Part shown: positions 51,462 to 59,682 of the stretch, piece after piece | Numbering within the stretch: the stretch's first letter is position 1 | Layout: each line of letters opens with the position of its first letter | NCBI RefSeq assembly: GCF_002217755.1 | Contig: NZ_BCFL01000029.1 | Coordinates: 214,273 to 278,272, forward strand | Reading direction: 5' to 3' | Source: Streptomyces hyaluromycini | GTDB lineage: Bacteria; Actinomycetota; Actinomycetes; Streptomycetales; Streptomycetaceae | Length of the DNA: 64,000 bases | The notes under the pieces: model-generated | The model's input: the letters and a program-made list of their open reading frames with translations, nothing else | Database searches by the model: none | Told to the model about the DNA's origin: nothing | Translations under genes and position numbers: made by a program

Positions 51462-52313
51462 TCAGTCGAGCGAGTCAATCGCCGACGAGATCAGCCCGCG
51501 GGCGTCGGCACCGTAGACCGCAAGTGCGGTCATCTCCTCGAAGGCGCGTGCGTACATCGCAATTTCCCCAGGGGCTGTCACGGTGATACCGGCCGTGAGG
51601 AGTTCGACGGACACGCGCTCCTCGTCGAAGAGCGTGAACGTCTCCAGCGTCCACATGGGCCGCTCCCGTCCGGCAGGGATGATGCCGACAGAGACGGCCG
51701 GCAACGCCATGACGGAGAGGAGATAGCCCAACTGTCCAGCCATGACTACGGAGTCACCGACGACGTGGCGGAGGACCGACTCCTCCAGGAGGAGACCGAA
51801 CCGTCGACGTCCGTCACGGATGATGTGCGAGCGATCAATGCGTGCGGCCGCAGCCTCGTCGACGTCCTCCGGCGTTCCGTGCACGCGCGCGATGTTCCCG
51901 AGGAGTGCGGCGGCGTACTCGTACGTCTGGACAAAGCCGGGGATGACGCTGGAGCTGTAGACGCGGAAAGTCCGCGTCTGCTCGTACAGCGGGATGCGGG
52001 ACTCCTGGAGCCGTCGCAATCCGCTCCGCTGGACACGACGCCACTCCAGATACATCGAGTCAGCCGTGCGGTTCGCGGCAAGGAGATCCGGGATCCTGTC
52101 CTCTGCATCGCAGGCGACACACCAGGCGCGAATGTCGGCGTCGGACGGGGGTGTTGTGGCGCTCTGCAGTCGGGACACCTTCGAGGGCAGCCATCCCGTT
52201 CGGTCCGCGACCTCCCTACCCGTCAGGCCGGCATCACGCCGGATCTCTCGGAGCTTCTCCGCGATGGCGCGGCGGGCCTCGTCGAGGGCAGCAGACGGGT
52301 AGGGAGATTGCAT
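51462..52313 (-). CDS. HTH (XRE) regulator with DUF5753 domain
   Basis: 283 aa. N-terminal HTH IRRDAGLTGREVADRTGWLPSKVSRLQSATTPPSD (about 24-58); C-terminal DUF5753 effector domain with LYEQTRTFRVYSSSVIPGFVQTYEYA and LLLEESVLRHVVG. Such pairs (with DUF397 partners) regulate development or phage-like islands in Streptomyces. No DUF397 gene is adjacent here. Lies 12 bp after the DUF6879 gene in one operon. Confidence 0.92.
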   Translation of the reverse strand: MQSPYPSAALDEARRAIAEKLREIRRDAGLTGREVADRTGWLPSKVSRLQSATTPPSDADIRAWCVACDAEDRIPDLLAANRTADSMYLEWRRVQRSGLRRLQESRIPLYEQTRTFRVYSSSVIPGFVQTYEYAAALLGNIARVHGTPEDVDEAAAARIDRSHIIRDGRRRFGLLLEESVLRHVVGDSVVMAGQLGYLLSVMALPAVSVGIIPAGRERPMWTLETFTLFDEERVSVELLTAGITVTAPGEIAMYARAFEEMTALAVYGADARGLISSAIDSLD

Positions 52314-52325
52314 GGCCAGGGACGC

Positions 52326-52850
52326 TCAGACCTCGAAGTCCGCGTGAGGGATGGCACGCTCCCACACGGCTTCGAACGCCTCAGCGTGACGCTTCACGAC
52401 GTCGGGTGCGTCCTCCATGACGTCCTCGACGAACCGTCCGTCTCCAGCGAACAGGCTGAAACGGATCAGGCGGTTGTCGAAGATCCACAGGTCGTTGCCA
52501 GGGATGAGCAGATCGGACGCCAGACGTCGAGGGAGCCATCTGACGTCCTCGCCGGCCGCAACGTTCTGCGGCGTGCACGAGTGCTCGTACCGGATGTACT
52601 CCCCCACCGGCTCGGAGACGACGCGAGCGCGACGCACCACGACGCCGCGACCAACCGCGTCCGACACGGCGCTGTGGAAGGAGTTCCACCACGTCGGCCG
52701 GTCGTCGAGAACGTACCGACTCCCTGCACGCCAGGCCGCGAAGTCCTCGTCTTCTTCGGCGACCCCGTAGACGTCATGCGTCTCCAGGTGGACGGCAGAG
52801 AAGCGACAGCCTGCAAGCAACTCAGCGAACGGGGGAACGTTCCGCGGCAT
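52326..52850 (-). CDS. DUF6879 family protein
   Basis: 174 aa. HLETHDVYGVAEEDEDFAAW, VVRRARVVSEPVGEYIRYEH and LIPGNDLWIFDNRLIRFSLFAG are the conserved-looking stretches of DUF6879, which is commonly encoded beside HTH-DUF5753 regulators. GGGAGG lies 6 nt before ATG 52850. Its start overlaps the upstream 80-aa gene by 29 bp. Function unknown. Confidence 0.88.
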   Translation of the reverse strand: MPRNVPPFAELLAGCRFSAVHLETHDVYGVAEEDEDFAAWRAGSRYVLDDRPTWWNSFHSAVSDAVGRGVVVRRARVVSEPVGEYIRYEHSCTPQNVAAGEDVRWLPRRLASDLLIPGNDLWIFDNRLIRFSLFAGDGRFVEDVMEDAPDVVKRHAEAFEAVWERAIPHADFEV

Positions 52851-53064
52851 CGAGCGCCTCCCTGATCTGCTCCGCCATGCGGACGGGCAGCCTGACGACC
52901 GCCTCCGTGTCGGGGATCGGCCCCGTGACAAGGCATTCTGCCTGAAGTGCCTCGTCGGCCTTCCACCCCTGGACTACGAACTCTTGCTTCTCCTCGTCGA
53001 GCCACACCGTCGGGCAGTGGTCGCCGTTGGTCTCGGGGTCTTTCCCGAAGAACCGTAGCGTCAT
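52822..53064 (-). CDS. Small hypothetical protein, first gene of the DUF6879 operon
   Basis: 80 aa (TLRFFGKDPETNGDHCPTVW, then EFVVQGWKADEALQ). GGAGG lies 5 nt before ATG 53064. A perfect palindrome ATTGCGCAAT (53087-53096) lies 22 bp upstream and may be an operator for the operon. Similar short proteins accompany DUF6879 genes; role unknown. Confidence 0.75.
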   Translation of the reverse strand: MTLRFFGKDPETNGDHCPTVWLDEEKQEFVVQGWKADEALQAECLVTGPIPDTEAVVRLPVRMAEQIREALDAAERSPVR

Positions 53065-53086
53065 GATGACCTCCGTTGTCACGCGG

Positions 53087-53096
53087 ATTGCGCAAT
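53087..53096. promoter_or_regulatory. Palindrome upstream of the DUF6879/HTH operon
   Basis: ATTGCGCAAT, perfect 10-bp palindrome; possible autoregulatory site of the HTH-DUF5753 protein. Confidence 0.35.
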
Positions 53097-53162
53097 GTTC
53101 TACGAGAGTCACGCCCACGGGGCCGAAGCGTCAAGAGTGCCTACCGCCGTCTCGTACAACGC

Positions 53163-53202
53163 ACGAAGCCCCTACCGGACGAGCGACCGGCAGGGGCTTC
53201 GT
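53163..53202. terminator. Hairpin terminator
   Basis: ACGAAGCCCCTACCGG / CCGGCAGGGGCTTCGT, 16-bp arms with one mismatch and an 8-nt loop. Confidence 0.75.
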
Positions 53203-53398
53203 ACATCGGGCGCAACGTCCTGCGAGGGGCGGAAGACACAGAACGCTGGGTCTCCAGGTGTGCCCTGGTGTGACTGAGCGCTTCTGTTGGCCACTCTGAG
53301 CGTCACAGTTGGCCGGAGGACAGCGATGGATTCAGGTAGCTGATGCCGGTTTCGATTAAGTCGACCGCTATGTCGGGTTCATCGGCTGTGCTGGGCTG

Positions 53399-54025
53399 GT
53401 GGAGGTCTCTACGGGGCCCTGCGGGCCGGTGTGGTCGCATACGTGCGGGCTGGATGATCTGATCGCGCCGTACGTGCTGGATGAGCAGGTTGCTGAGCAT
53501 CTGGAGGTCGGCGAGGGCTGGTCTCGGCGGTGGAGTGCGGTGTGGAAGTCGTCGGACGCCGATGTCGTCTGTGCGGTACGAGAGCTGGCTGCCGTTCCGA
53601 CCAGCATCACAGTGCCGGTACGCCGATTCACGTGGCGGGCTGATCAGCGTCACCGTCCTGGGTTGAAGTACCTGCAGGCCACGGGCCGGATGCACGGCTT
53701 CGAGAGCCTGGCTGAGCGTCGGCTGCTGCTGGCCGTCGACTTCGTGGCGAGCGGGGACGAAGTGTTGTCGCAGCCGTTTCGTCCGCGGTTCTCCTCGAAG
53801 GACGGCAAGGGGGAGCACATCCCGGACTTCCTGCTGGTCAGCGGCGAGGGCGGCTGGCTGCTGGACGTCCGCCCCGCCCACCTGGTCAAGGAGCGGGATG
53901 TGCTCCGGTTCGCCGCCGCCCGGCAGGCCGCGCAGGCTGCGGGCTGGCGGTATTCGGTGGTGACCGGCTGGCGCCGTGAGGTCATGACGGGCCTGGAGAC
54001 GCTGTCGGCCGGCGGCGGCCGTTGA
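53399..54025 (+). CDS. TnsA-like transposase endonuclease subunit
   Basis: 208 aa from GTG 53399; the start is uncertain and residues before about 70 may not be translated. Endonuclease core: HGFESLAERRLLLAVDF (Glu at 102/106), VLSQPFRPRFSSKDGKGEHI then PDFLLV (Asp at 143) and WLLDVRPAHL (Asp at 156, Arg where TnsA has Lys). TnsA cuts the 5' ends of Tn7-type elements together with TnsB. It may be shortened: the following frame reads like its missing C-terminus. Confidence 0.75.
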   Translation: MEVSTGPCGPVWSHTCGLDDLIAPYVLDEQVAEHLEVGEGWSRRWSAVWKSSDADVVCAVRELAAVPTSITVPVRRFTWRADQRHRPGLKYLQATGRMHGFESLAERRLLLAVDFVASGDEVLSQPFRPRFSSKDGKGEHIPDFLLVSGEGGWLLDVRPAHLVKERDVLRFAAARQAAQAAGWRYSVVTGWRREVMTGLETLSAGGGR

Positions 54026-54219
54026 CGGACCCGCTGGGGCTTGGCGACCAGGTGCGGGAGCTTGTCGCGGAGCGTCCCCGACGCCTGGGTGAACTCGTCG
54101 AGGCCACCGCGGTCCCGCCGGTCGCCCGGGTGCACGTGGTGCATCTGCTCTGGCATCGCAGGCTGGCGGTGGATCTCGCTGCACCGCGCATGGACGTGTC
54201 GGCTCGGCAAGCAAGGTGA
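54022..54219 (+). CDS. Small helical protein, probably split-off C-terminal domain of TnsA
   Basis: 65 aa from TTG 54022, overlapping the TnsA-like stop by 4 nt (TTGA). QVRELVAERPRRLGELVEAT then VHVVHLLWHRRLAVDLAAP looks like a winged-helix module, as in TnsA C-terminal domains. Either a coupled separate gene or the result of a frameshift in a longer tnsA; I lean to the latter. Confidence 0.5.
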   Translation: MTDPLGLGDQVRELVAERPRRLGELVEATAVPPVARVHVVHLLWHRRLAVDLAAPRMDVSARQAR

Positions 54220-54250
54220 TCGCACAAGGCTCGATGGGAAGGCCATGGGT

Positions 54251-55108
54251 ATGGCAAACGCGACGGATCTGGCCCTGGCTCACCATCTGGCTGACCTGGC
54301 CGACGGCATCGCCCGCCGCTACTTCACGGCAGCCGGTCTCACCGTCCACACCAAGAACGACGGAAGCCCGGTCACCGACGCCGACTGGGAGATCGAACAC
54401 TCCCTGCGCTCCGAGATCCGCCGACGGCGTCCCCATGACGCGTTCATCGGCGAGGAGTACGGAGAGCGAGGGAAAGCTCGCCGCCGTTGGATCATCGACG
54501 GCATCGACGGAACCGCGAGTTTCGTCGCGGGCGAACCAGAATGGAGCACCCTGATCGCCCTCGAAGACCACGGCACCATCACCTTGGGCATGGTCTCCGC
54601 GCCCGCCTTGGGCAGCCGTTGGTGGGCCGCGCCAGGTGCCGGCGCATGGACAGGACCCAGCCCCTCCCGCTCACCAGCACACTCACGCAGGCTGACGATC
54701 ACCCCTGGTGGCCATGGTCACGACGCCGTTCTCGGCATCTGGCCGCCCCCTCACCGACTGAGCGAGCCGCACCGAGCCATCGCCGCGAAACTGGCCGGAC
54801 ACACGGCACGGACCCGTCCCGCGCTCGACTGGTCCGCAGCAGAAACCAGCACGCCACCACCCCGGAAACCGTCCACAGGATCCGGCACCTGCCACGGCGG
54901 CCTCCTCGTCGCCACCGGCCAGCTGGACGCCTTCCTCCTGCTCGGGGCCGGCCCCTGGGACATCGCCGCTCTGATCCCCATCGTCCAAGAAGCCGGCGGC
55001 GCATTCAGCGACCTCGCAGGTCAACAGCGCACCGACACAGGAGCAGCGTTGTTCGCCAAGCCCGCCATCCATCACGAGCTCCTGGCCGTCATCATCTCCA
55101 GCACCTGA
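54251..55108 (+). CDS. Inositol monophosphatase family protein (cargo of the Tn7-like element)
   Basis: 285 aa. Mg-dependent phosphatase motifs: GEEYGE (67-72), IIDGIDGTASFVAGEPEWST (81-100) and GPWDIAALIPIVQEAGG near the C-terminus; DGSPVTDADWEIE precedes them. All metal ligands appear present. HisN-like histidinol phosphatases are the closest shape, but the substrate is unknown. ATG 54251 is preferred over 54245 for spacing to GGAAGG. Its stop lies about 30 bp before the right transposon end. Confidence 0.85.
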   Translation: MANATDLALAHHLADLADGIARRYFTAAGLTVHTKNDGSPVTDADWEIEHSLRSEIRRRRPHDAFIGEEYGERGKARRRWIIDGIDGTASFVAGEPEWSTLIALEDHGTITLGMVSAPALGSRWWAAPGAGAWTGPSPSRSPAHSRRLTITPGGHGHDAVLGIWPPPHRLSEPHRAIAAKLAGHTARTRPALDWSAAETSTPPPRKPSTGSGTCHGGLLVATGQLDAFLLLGAGPWDIAALIPIVQEAGGAFSDLAGQQRTDTGAALFAKPAIHHELLAVIISST

Positions 55109-55236
55109 GGCCAGACCGCCACCCGACTCTTGAGCACGGAGCGGCCAACTGAAGCACTCAGTCACACCTGGCGACATCGCTGACTGTACGCGGGCGGGTC
55201 AGGTATTCGCAACAGTGTTCGAATATATGGATACAA

Positions 55237-55271
55237 GACAGCCCCCGTCGGCACGTCCGACGGGGGCTGTC
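55237..55271. terminator. Hairpin terminator
   Basis: Perfect 15-bp arms GACAGCCCCCGTCGG / CCGACGGGGGCTGTC around CACGT; terminates the leftward terminase transcript. Confidence 0.88.
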
Positions 55272-55274
55272 TCC

Positions 55275-55400
55275 TCAGTACTTGCCGCCTCGCGCGGCCC
55301 GGACGATCTCCAGGCACTCCGGGCACAGCGGGTTGGCTCCGTGGGCATAGCGGATGGTGGGCTGGTGGCATCTTGCACAGGGGCCGGTCTGGGAACTCAT
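55275..55400 (-). CDS. 41-aa zinc-ribbon protein
   Basis: MSSQTGPCARCHQPTIRYA followed by PLCPECLEIVRAARGGKY: two C-x2-C pairs 16 residues apart, a typical small zinc ribbon of phages. Its start overlaps the stop of the truncated terminase gene by 4 nt (ATGA), so it is translated by coupling. Function unknown. Confidence 0.75.
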   Translation of the reverse strand: MSSQTGPCARCHQPTIRYAHGANPLCPECLEIVRAARGGKY

Positions 55401-56530
55401 GCCCTCAGCGTACGACCGTGCTGGGCGTCCTTCGGTGTCAGTCCCGCTCTGGCAACGTTCACGGCCTGTTGGCGGTAGAGGCTCATGCCTAGGTTCGTGC
55501 CGTCCATCTGCTCCAGGTCCCGGGCCACCTCGTCGCGGACGTGCTGACGGTGCGCGGCGACGAGGGCAGTACCGTCCCAGCCAGCCCGCTCGAAGAAGTC
55601 CAAGAGATCCCGCTCCGCACCAACGGGCTCTCGTCCCTCCGCCTCGTCGGCCGCGCGGAGTTCATCCTCGTCCTTGAGGTTCTTGCAGATGCCGTACCGG
55701 TGGTCGTAGAGGAGTCGAGCGCGACCGCGCTTCTTCTTCCCCTCACGAATGGCCTCAGCCTCTTCGTAGGTGCGTTCCGCTACGGAATCCTGCCCCGGGG
55801 CGAACATGGTCGTTGTTTCCAAGTACCACGTTCCGGCGCCCTTCTTCCTCTTGCGGAGGTTACGGGTAACCGTGGCGTACATGCGCCGAAGTTCCGGGGT
55901 GTTGTACAGGTGTGTTTCGTCAAAACACACCCACGTTTCCTTACCACCATCCTTCGACGAGGACGACGCGGTCGACGGAGTTATCTCTCCGCCGTCAGGG
56001 AGATTGATCTTCGTCAATCCGGGGTCTACGCCCGGGATTTGGGAAAGGGGTGACGCCTCGTCGGTCAGGTTGAAATAGATGGTGTCATAGACGTTTCCGG
56101 TCTGGCCTTCCTCCGTCGCCATGATGCGGAGGTAGGGGACGCGAACCGGCCGGCCCATCGGCTCGCCTGGCTCGTAGACGTACTCGAAGCCAAAGCCCCA
56201 CGGGTCGCGGTAGACCTCCCCGCCCTCAGCCCAGCCGGCGAAGCGACAGGGGCCGAACGCCTCGAAGAGGCCGATGCGGGCGCCGAGACCAGACTTGTCG
56301 CAGCCCTTCGGGCGGGAGAAGAACGCTGAGTCGTACAGCATCTTTCCGGCGGGCTCGTCGACCGCGTAGCAGTCGACTACGAATCCGGTGTACTCGTCAC
56401 CGTGGCGCACGGGTTCGCCCTGGACGTCGCCAGGACCGTGCACGACCATAAATTCCATCCACGCGACCGCCATCCACCCGAGCGAGCGGGAACGGTCGTG
56501 ACCGGGGGCGCGCACGGTTACGTGCGGCAC
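55397..56530 (-). pseudogene. Phage terminase large subunit, truncated to the ATPase part
   Basis: 377 aa. Walker A RPKGCDKSG (73-81; usual form has GSGKS) and Walker B WVCFDETHLY (200-209) belong to the packaging ATPase; the family pattern continues to GTNLGMSLYRQQAV and then breaks off into 19 unrelated residues and a stop. The C-terminal nuclease domain (usually 150-200 more residues) is missing. The Walker A change (Cys-Asp for Ser-Gly) is a further sign of decay. DNA packaging by this protein is unlikely. Confidence 0.82.
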
Positions 56531-56538
56531 GCGGTCTC

Positions 56539-57003
56539 CTAGCCTGTGAGACGCGCCCTGCGCGAGTTGATGTCAGTCACTCCGTCGGAGCGCTGAGCGG
56601 GCCGCTGAGGGGCGCTCGTGGGGTCGTCGACCTTCAGCTTCAACCGGGCTCTGTCCTCCGGCGTGGCGCCGAACTTGGCAGCTCTCAGCCGTACTTCAGA
56701 AGCGAACTCCCACCGGCCCTTGGCCCACATCGTGTGGTGCATGAGCGCGGTGTCGATAAGGAAGTCCCAGTCGGTTGCGACGAAGGTCTGTGCAACTGGC
56801 GACGTGCGCCAGGAGTTCCACCACGCCACGGTTCGGGGGTGCCACTCGACCAACAGGCCCGTGTCCTCGTCGACACCGAGCACGCCCTCCGGCAGTTCCG
56901 GACCGCGGAGTTCGTCGTCAGGGGTGAGGACCGTGTCCGGCTCCGAGGCGTTGCGTCGGCGCCGCTTTGCGGGGTCTTTCGGGGCGGGTCCGCGGCCTGC
57001 CAT
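56539..57003 (-). CDS. Phage terminase small subunit
   Basis: 154 aa. MAGRGPAPKDPAKRRRRNAS and WWNSWRTSPVAQTFVATDWDFL are characteristic of actinophage small terminase proteins, which recognise DNA for packaging. It lies 8 bp before the large subunit gene, the usual order. Appears intact. GGAGG lies just before ATG 57003. Confidence 0.88.
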   Translation of the reverse strand: MAGRGPAPKDPAKRRRRNASEPDTVLTPDDELRGPELPEGVLGVDEDTGLLVEWHPRTVAWWNSWRTSPVAQTFVATDWDFLIDTALMHHTMWAKGRWEFASEVRLRAAKFGATPEDRARLKLKVDDPTSAPQRPAQRSDGVTDINSRRARLTG

Positions 57004-57262
57004 CGATCCTCCTTTTCACTACTCCAAAACCGGATACCGCGAAACTTGGACTACCGACTATTAGGGTTCCGCAGTAATGTTCAGTGCTTGCACCTTGAAT
57101 TTGATCAGGTCTACTAGGACAATTGAAGTGTTCGGACTGTCAACCTCTTCTAGATCTCTCCTTAGTCGCCCGCCTTCGGGAGTCCCTACCATTCACGGAC
57201 TACCCGAGATGGCGGCACGTCCTCCCGATGGGGGCGGTGAGTGATCGAAGGGAGGATGAACA

Positions 57263-57418
57263 GTGGAGATGCTCCAACTGATGCTGGCGATTGCCGTAAG
57301 CAGCGGTCTCACGTGGCGAGTTGCGATAGACGTACACGTACGTCGCAGCGAGTCTCACAGCGCAAATCAGGCTGATGGGAGAAAGAAGAAGCGCTGTTCC
57401 AAGTGCGGCCGTAAGTAA
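57263..57418 (+). CDS. 51-aa hypothetical protein with C-terminal Cys pair
   Basis: GTG 57263 after GGGAGGATGAACA. A hydrophobic N-terminus (MEMLQLMLAIAVSSGLTW) is followed by a basic tail ending KKKRCSKCGRK. The N-terminus (MEM/MEI, GTGGAGAT start) resembles that of the 20-aa peptide at 62263. Opposite strand to the terminase and primase genes around it. Confidence 0.55.
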   Translation: MEMLQLMLAIAVSSGLTWRVAIDVHVRRSESHSANQADGRKKKRCSKCGRK

Positions 57419-57493
57419 GTGCCGGACACCGGGGTGTGCCGGAAGAAGAGCGGTGTGCCCCGACCCGGCGGGGGTCCAGGCCTCCGCTCGGGG

Positions 57494-58093
57494 CTACCTC
57501 AAGAGCGCCGACACAGCAGCCGACACGTTCGCCAGAGTCAACGGTGCGTTGCCATGTCGGCGCCCCGTCATTGCGATGTACCGGCCAGTCCCGTAGACCT
57601 CCACGGCCGTACCGTCGGGGCGACGCAGCTTCCGTCCCTGTCGGACGTACGCGCGGCCCCAGATGTGCAGCCCGTCGCCGGACGGGGAAACCTCTACGTA
57701 GGTGGCTCCCGCGTCGCGGACGATTGCTGCGGCCCACGGAGCGAGTTGCCCGGTAAGCGGGTTCACGCAGTGGTCCAGGTCGAGACAGACGATGTCGTCC
57801 TCGTCGCTCAGGACGAAGCCCAGACCGACGCCGGCCGTCGAGGCAGTGGCGTCCTTGTGCGTGCTCCACGTCCGCGGGTCGGTCGAGGACGCCGGCATGC
57901 CGCCGATCGTCAGCGGCCTCTTGTCCGCGGAGCGCCGGACCCACCTGTCGCAGGTCGTCAGCTCTCGGGGAGTCGCGTCGTTCTTCGCCGCGCGGTGAGC
58001 GGCGACACGGCAACGCGTGGAGCAGAAGCGCGCCCGGTGCGAGTGCCTCGCGCCGAGGTGCTCCGGGCACCATTCGCATTTCCGTGTGTTCAT
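57494..58093 (-). CDS. Phage primase-polymerase (AEP/bifunctional primase N-terminal) domain protein
   Basis: 199 aa. A zinc-finger-like N-terminus (CEWC, CSTRC, residues 6-28) precedes a prim-pol core: DIVCLDLDHCVNP (catalytic Asp pair, 105-107), EVSPSGDGLHIWG (134-146, catalytic His) and EVYGTGRYIAMTG (165-177). No helicase domain is fused, so it would only synthesise primers. ATG 58093 chosen over 58102. Replication gene of the element. Confidence 0.85.
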   Translation of the reverse strand: MNTRKCEWCPEHLGARHSHRARFCSTRCRVAAHRAAKNDATPRELTTCDRWVRRSADKRPLTIGGMPASSTDPRTWSTHKDATASTAGVGLGFVLSDEDDIVCLDLDHCVNPLTGQLAPWAAAIVRDAGATYVEVSPSGDGLHIWGRAYVRQGRKLRRPDGTAVEVYGTGRYIAMTGRRHGNAPLTLANVSAAVSALLR

Positions 58094-58348
58094 GGGTCCC
58101 ATTCTAGTGCGGCCGGTAACGGTAAAACAATGTCTGACCAGGGACTTTCTAACATGTTGCGCAACCGAAGCTCTGTGCGCCCGAGTGCCGCCTCGGGGGC
58201 CAAATCAGTCCAGGGAGCCGACGTTCGAGCCGCCAGCGGGCGCCTGTGGCGTCCTCGTCCACTTCCCCCAGACCCGTACAGACAGCGACGCCCAGCACCT
58301 GTACGGTCTTCATACCGGGCCGGTGGGGGATCACCCCCTGGTTCTGGG

Positions 58349-58600
58349 CTAGTCGATCTTCGCTGCGAAGCCTGCGCGAGGTTCTCGACGCTCGCCGTCA
58401 GCGTGCTCGCCGCGGATCTCCAGGCGACTCGGGATCAGCGTCAGCGTGATCTTCGTGACGTCATCCTTCGTGCCGACCACGATCTTCGGGGCCTCCGCAA
58501 GCCTGCCAACGTCGACACCGTTCACGGAGACGCGGGTGACGACCACGCCGTCCGCGCCTGTGTCGTCCGCCTCCTCCAGCACCACATGGGCTCCGCTCAT
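58349..58600 (-). CDS. Small hypothetical phage-type protein
   Basis: 83 aa: VTRVSVNGVDVGRLAEAPK then VTKITLTLIPSRLEI, predicted beta-rich. GGAGG lies 9 nt before ATG 58600, inside a 24-bp sequence that is repeated at 59171. No function recognised. Confidence 0.6.
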   Translation of the reverse strand: MSGAHVVLEEADDTGADGVVVTRVSVNGVDVGRLAEAPKIVVGTKDDVTKITLTLIPSRLEIRGEHADGERREPRAGFAAKID

Positions 58601-58624
58601 GGGCTAGTCCTCCAGCGCTGAGTG
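58601..58624. repeat. 24-bp direct repeat, second copy at 59171-59194
   Basis: GGGCTAGTCCTCCAGCGCTG and four more bases recur 570 bp away with 3 mismatches. On the minus strand both copies end a frame in ALE(D/G) plus TAG; the second is the true end of the HNH gene. Confidence 0.65.
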
Positions 58625-58976
58625 TGCGGTTGCGGGGCAAGCCGCTGTCTTTCGCACATGGCGCGGACCGTGCCTCTCGTGTCGTTGTATGGTCTTATCT
58701 ACTGCCCACGGCATCGCCAGTTGGAAGGCTGGCCGCTGAGACCAAGGTGCCTGAGTTGAGGCGTGCTCCGTACGCCTAGCTGACCGCGCTCTGTGGAGCA
58801 ACGAGCAGTAGCAGGCGGCCTGATAGGGCCTCGATGACCCGTCTCGGGAGACGGACCCGGTGTGCGCGGACACCGCTTGGGATTGCAGGCAGCCGCCTGC
58901 GTCGTCGGGGTTGTCGTTCCTGTGGGCTTCAATTCCCCTCGCATGCGGCGTCCACCGTCTCGAAGGGGTTCCACCC
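58604..58976. other. Gene-free or uncertain stretch of about 370 bp
   Basis: A long minus-strand frame covers this interval but is rich in Arg, Pro, His and Thr and overlaps the better plus-strand gene at 58977; I do not accept it. A 20-codon minus frame (MCERQRLAPQPHTQRWRTSP) ends with ATGA overlap at the 58600 start and is only possible. Confidence 0.4.
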
Positions 58977-59159
58977 GTGTGGGCCGTAATAGAACAAGTC
59001 TCCGTCGGTGCGCCTTGGTTGCTGCTTTGCGTCGTCGGGCTGACCACCCAGGCGATCCTTCTGTCACTCCTCATTTCACTGCGCAACACAGACGCTTCGG
59101 AGCGCCCGGAAATCATCAGGGCGCTTGCAGAACTGATGCACTTCTGGCGGAGGCGGTAG
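58977..59159 (+). CDS. 60-aa single-helix membrane protein
   Basis: GTG 58977 after AAGGGG; one strong hydrophobic helix (APWLLLCVVGLTTQAILLSL, about 12-31) and a charged tail (RNTDASERPEIIRALAELM). Such small membrane proteins are frequent in Streptomyces plasmids and phages. Function unknown. Confidence 0.6.
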   Translation: MWAVIEQVSVGAPWLLLCVVGLTTQAILLSLLISLRNTDASERPEIIRALAELMHFWRRR

Positions 59160-59173
59160 ACGTCACTCGCGGG

Positions 59174-59479
59174 CTAGCCCTCTAGCGCTGGGTGGGTCTG
59201 CTTTGGTCGCTCTGTACACACGCGCGTGAGGGCTGCTGCATGACCTCCCTCACTGCTGCTCTTCTGTCGGTGGCACCACGCGCACAGCGCCCTCAGGTTG
59301 GCCATGCTGTGATCGTCACCGGGCGCTATGTGGTCCACGTCAGTGGCTGGTGCTGCGCACATCTCGCCTGTGCTGAACCGCTCCTGACACTGGTAGTTGT
59401 CCCGCCTCAGCACCCGTGCTCTGAGCCGTGCCCAGTTCCGTGGAAGGCGCGCTCTGCGTGTGCTGCTCTGCCACACCAT
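59174..59479 (-). CDS. HNH endonuclease
   Basis: 101 aa. RARVLRRDNYQCQ, CAAPATDVDHIAPGDDH (first catalytic His pair) and NLRALCAWCHRQKSS (zinc Cys pair and His) form a full HNH motif. In phages a small HNH protein lies near the terminase genes and is needed for packaging. AGGAGG lies 5 nt before ATG 59479. It is divergent from the interrupted lipoprotein gene. Confidence 0.9.
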   Translation of the reverse strand: MVWQSSTRRARLPRNWARLRARVLRRDNYQCQERFSTGEMCAAPATDVDHIAPGDDHSMANLRALCAWCHRQKSSSEGGHAAALTRVCTERPKQTHPALEG

Positions 59480-59682
59480 TGCGCCTCCTCCTCGCACGCC
59501 TGTGTCTTACGCTGTGGCTCCGTGTGGCCAGGGGAGGCCACCGCTTCATGGGGGTGCGCTATGCGCAGGTACGTTCGTCGGGCCCGTGTGCCGGCCGCAG
59601 CTCTGCTGTGTGCGGCAGTGCTGGCAGGGTGCTCGTCAGGTGGGGGGATGGAGCAATCGTCAAGAGTTGTGGATCGGCAGCG

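Larger units (their letters stand above)
53269..55166 (+). mobile_element. Tn7-like mini-element with 5-bp target duplication
   Basis: The left end TGTGACTGAGCGCTTCTGTT (53269 on) and the complement of the right end, TGTGACTGAGTGCTTCAGTT, match at 18 of 20 positions and continue with TGGCC. CCTGG precedes the left end (53264-53268) and follows the right end (55167-55171). TGT...ACA termini, 5-bp duplication and repeated GTTGGCC motifs inside the left end (53286-53292 and 53308-53314) are Tn7-like. Contents: TnsA-like endonuclease, a small winged-helix-like frame and an IMPase-family gene. No TnsB or TnsC, so it is non-autonomous. Confidence 0.85.

Noticed and set aside
53303..54571. Long minus-strand frame (about 420 codons) across the Tn7-like element
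   Set aside because: It is antisense to the TnsA-like and IMPase genes, which have recognisable motifs; its own residues are Arg/Pro/His-rich noise.
58900..58970. tRNA-like stretch with TTCAATTCCCC
   Set aside because: The T-arm pairs poorly and no acceptor or anticodon stem can be drawn.
58604..59116. Minus-strand frame of about 170 codons in the phage-like region
   Set aside because: Composition is rich in Arg, Thr, His and Pro without any domain; overlaps a better plus-strand gene. Its end resembles the HNH gene end only through the 24-bp repeat.
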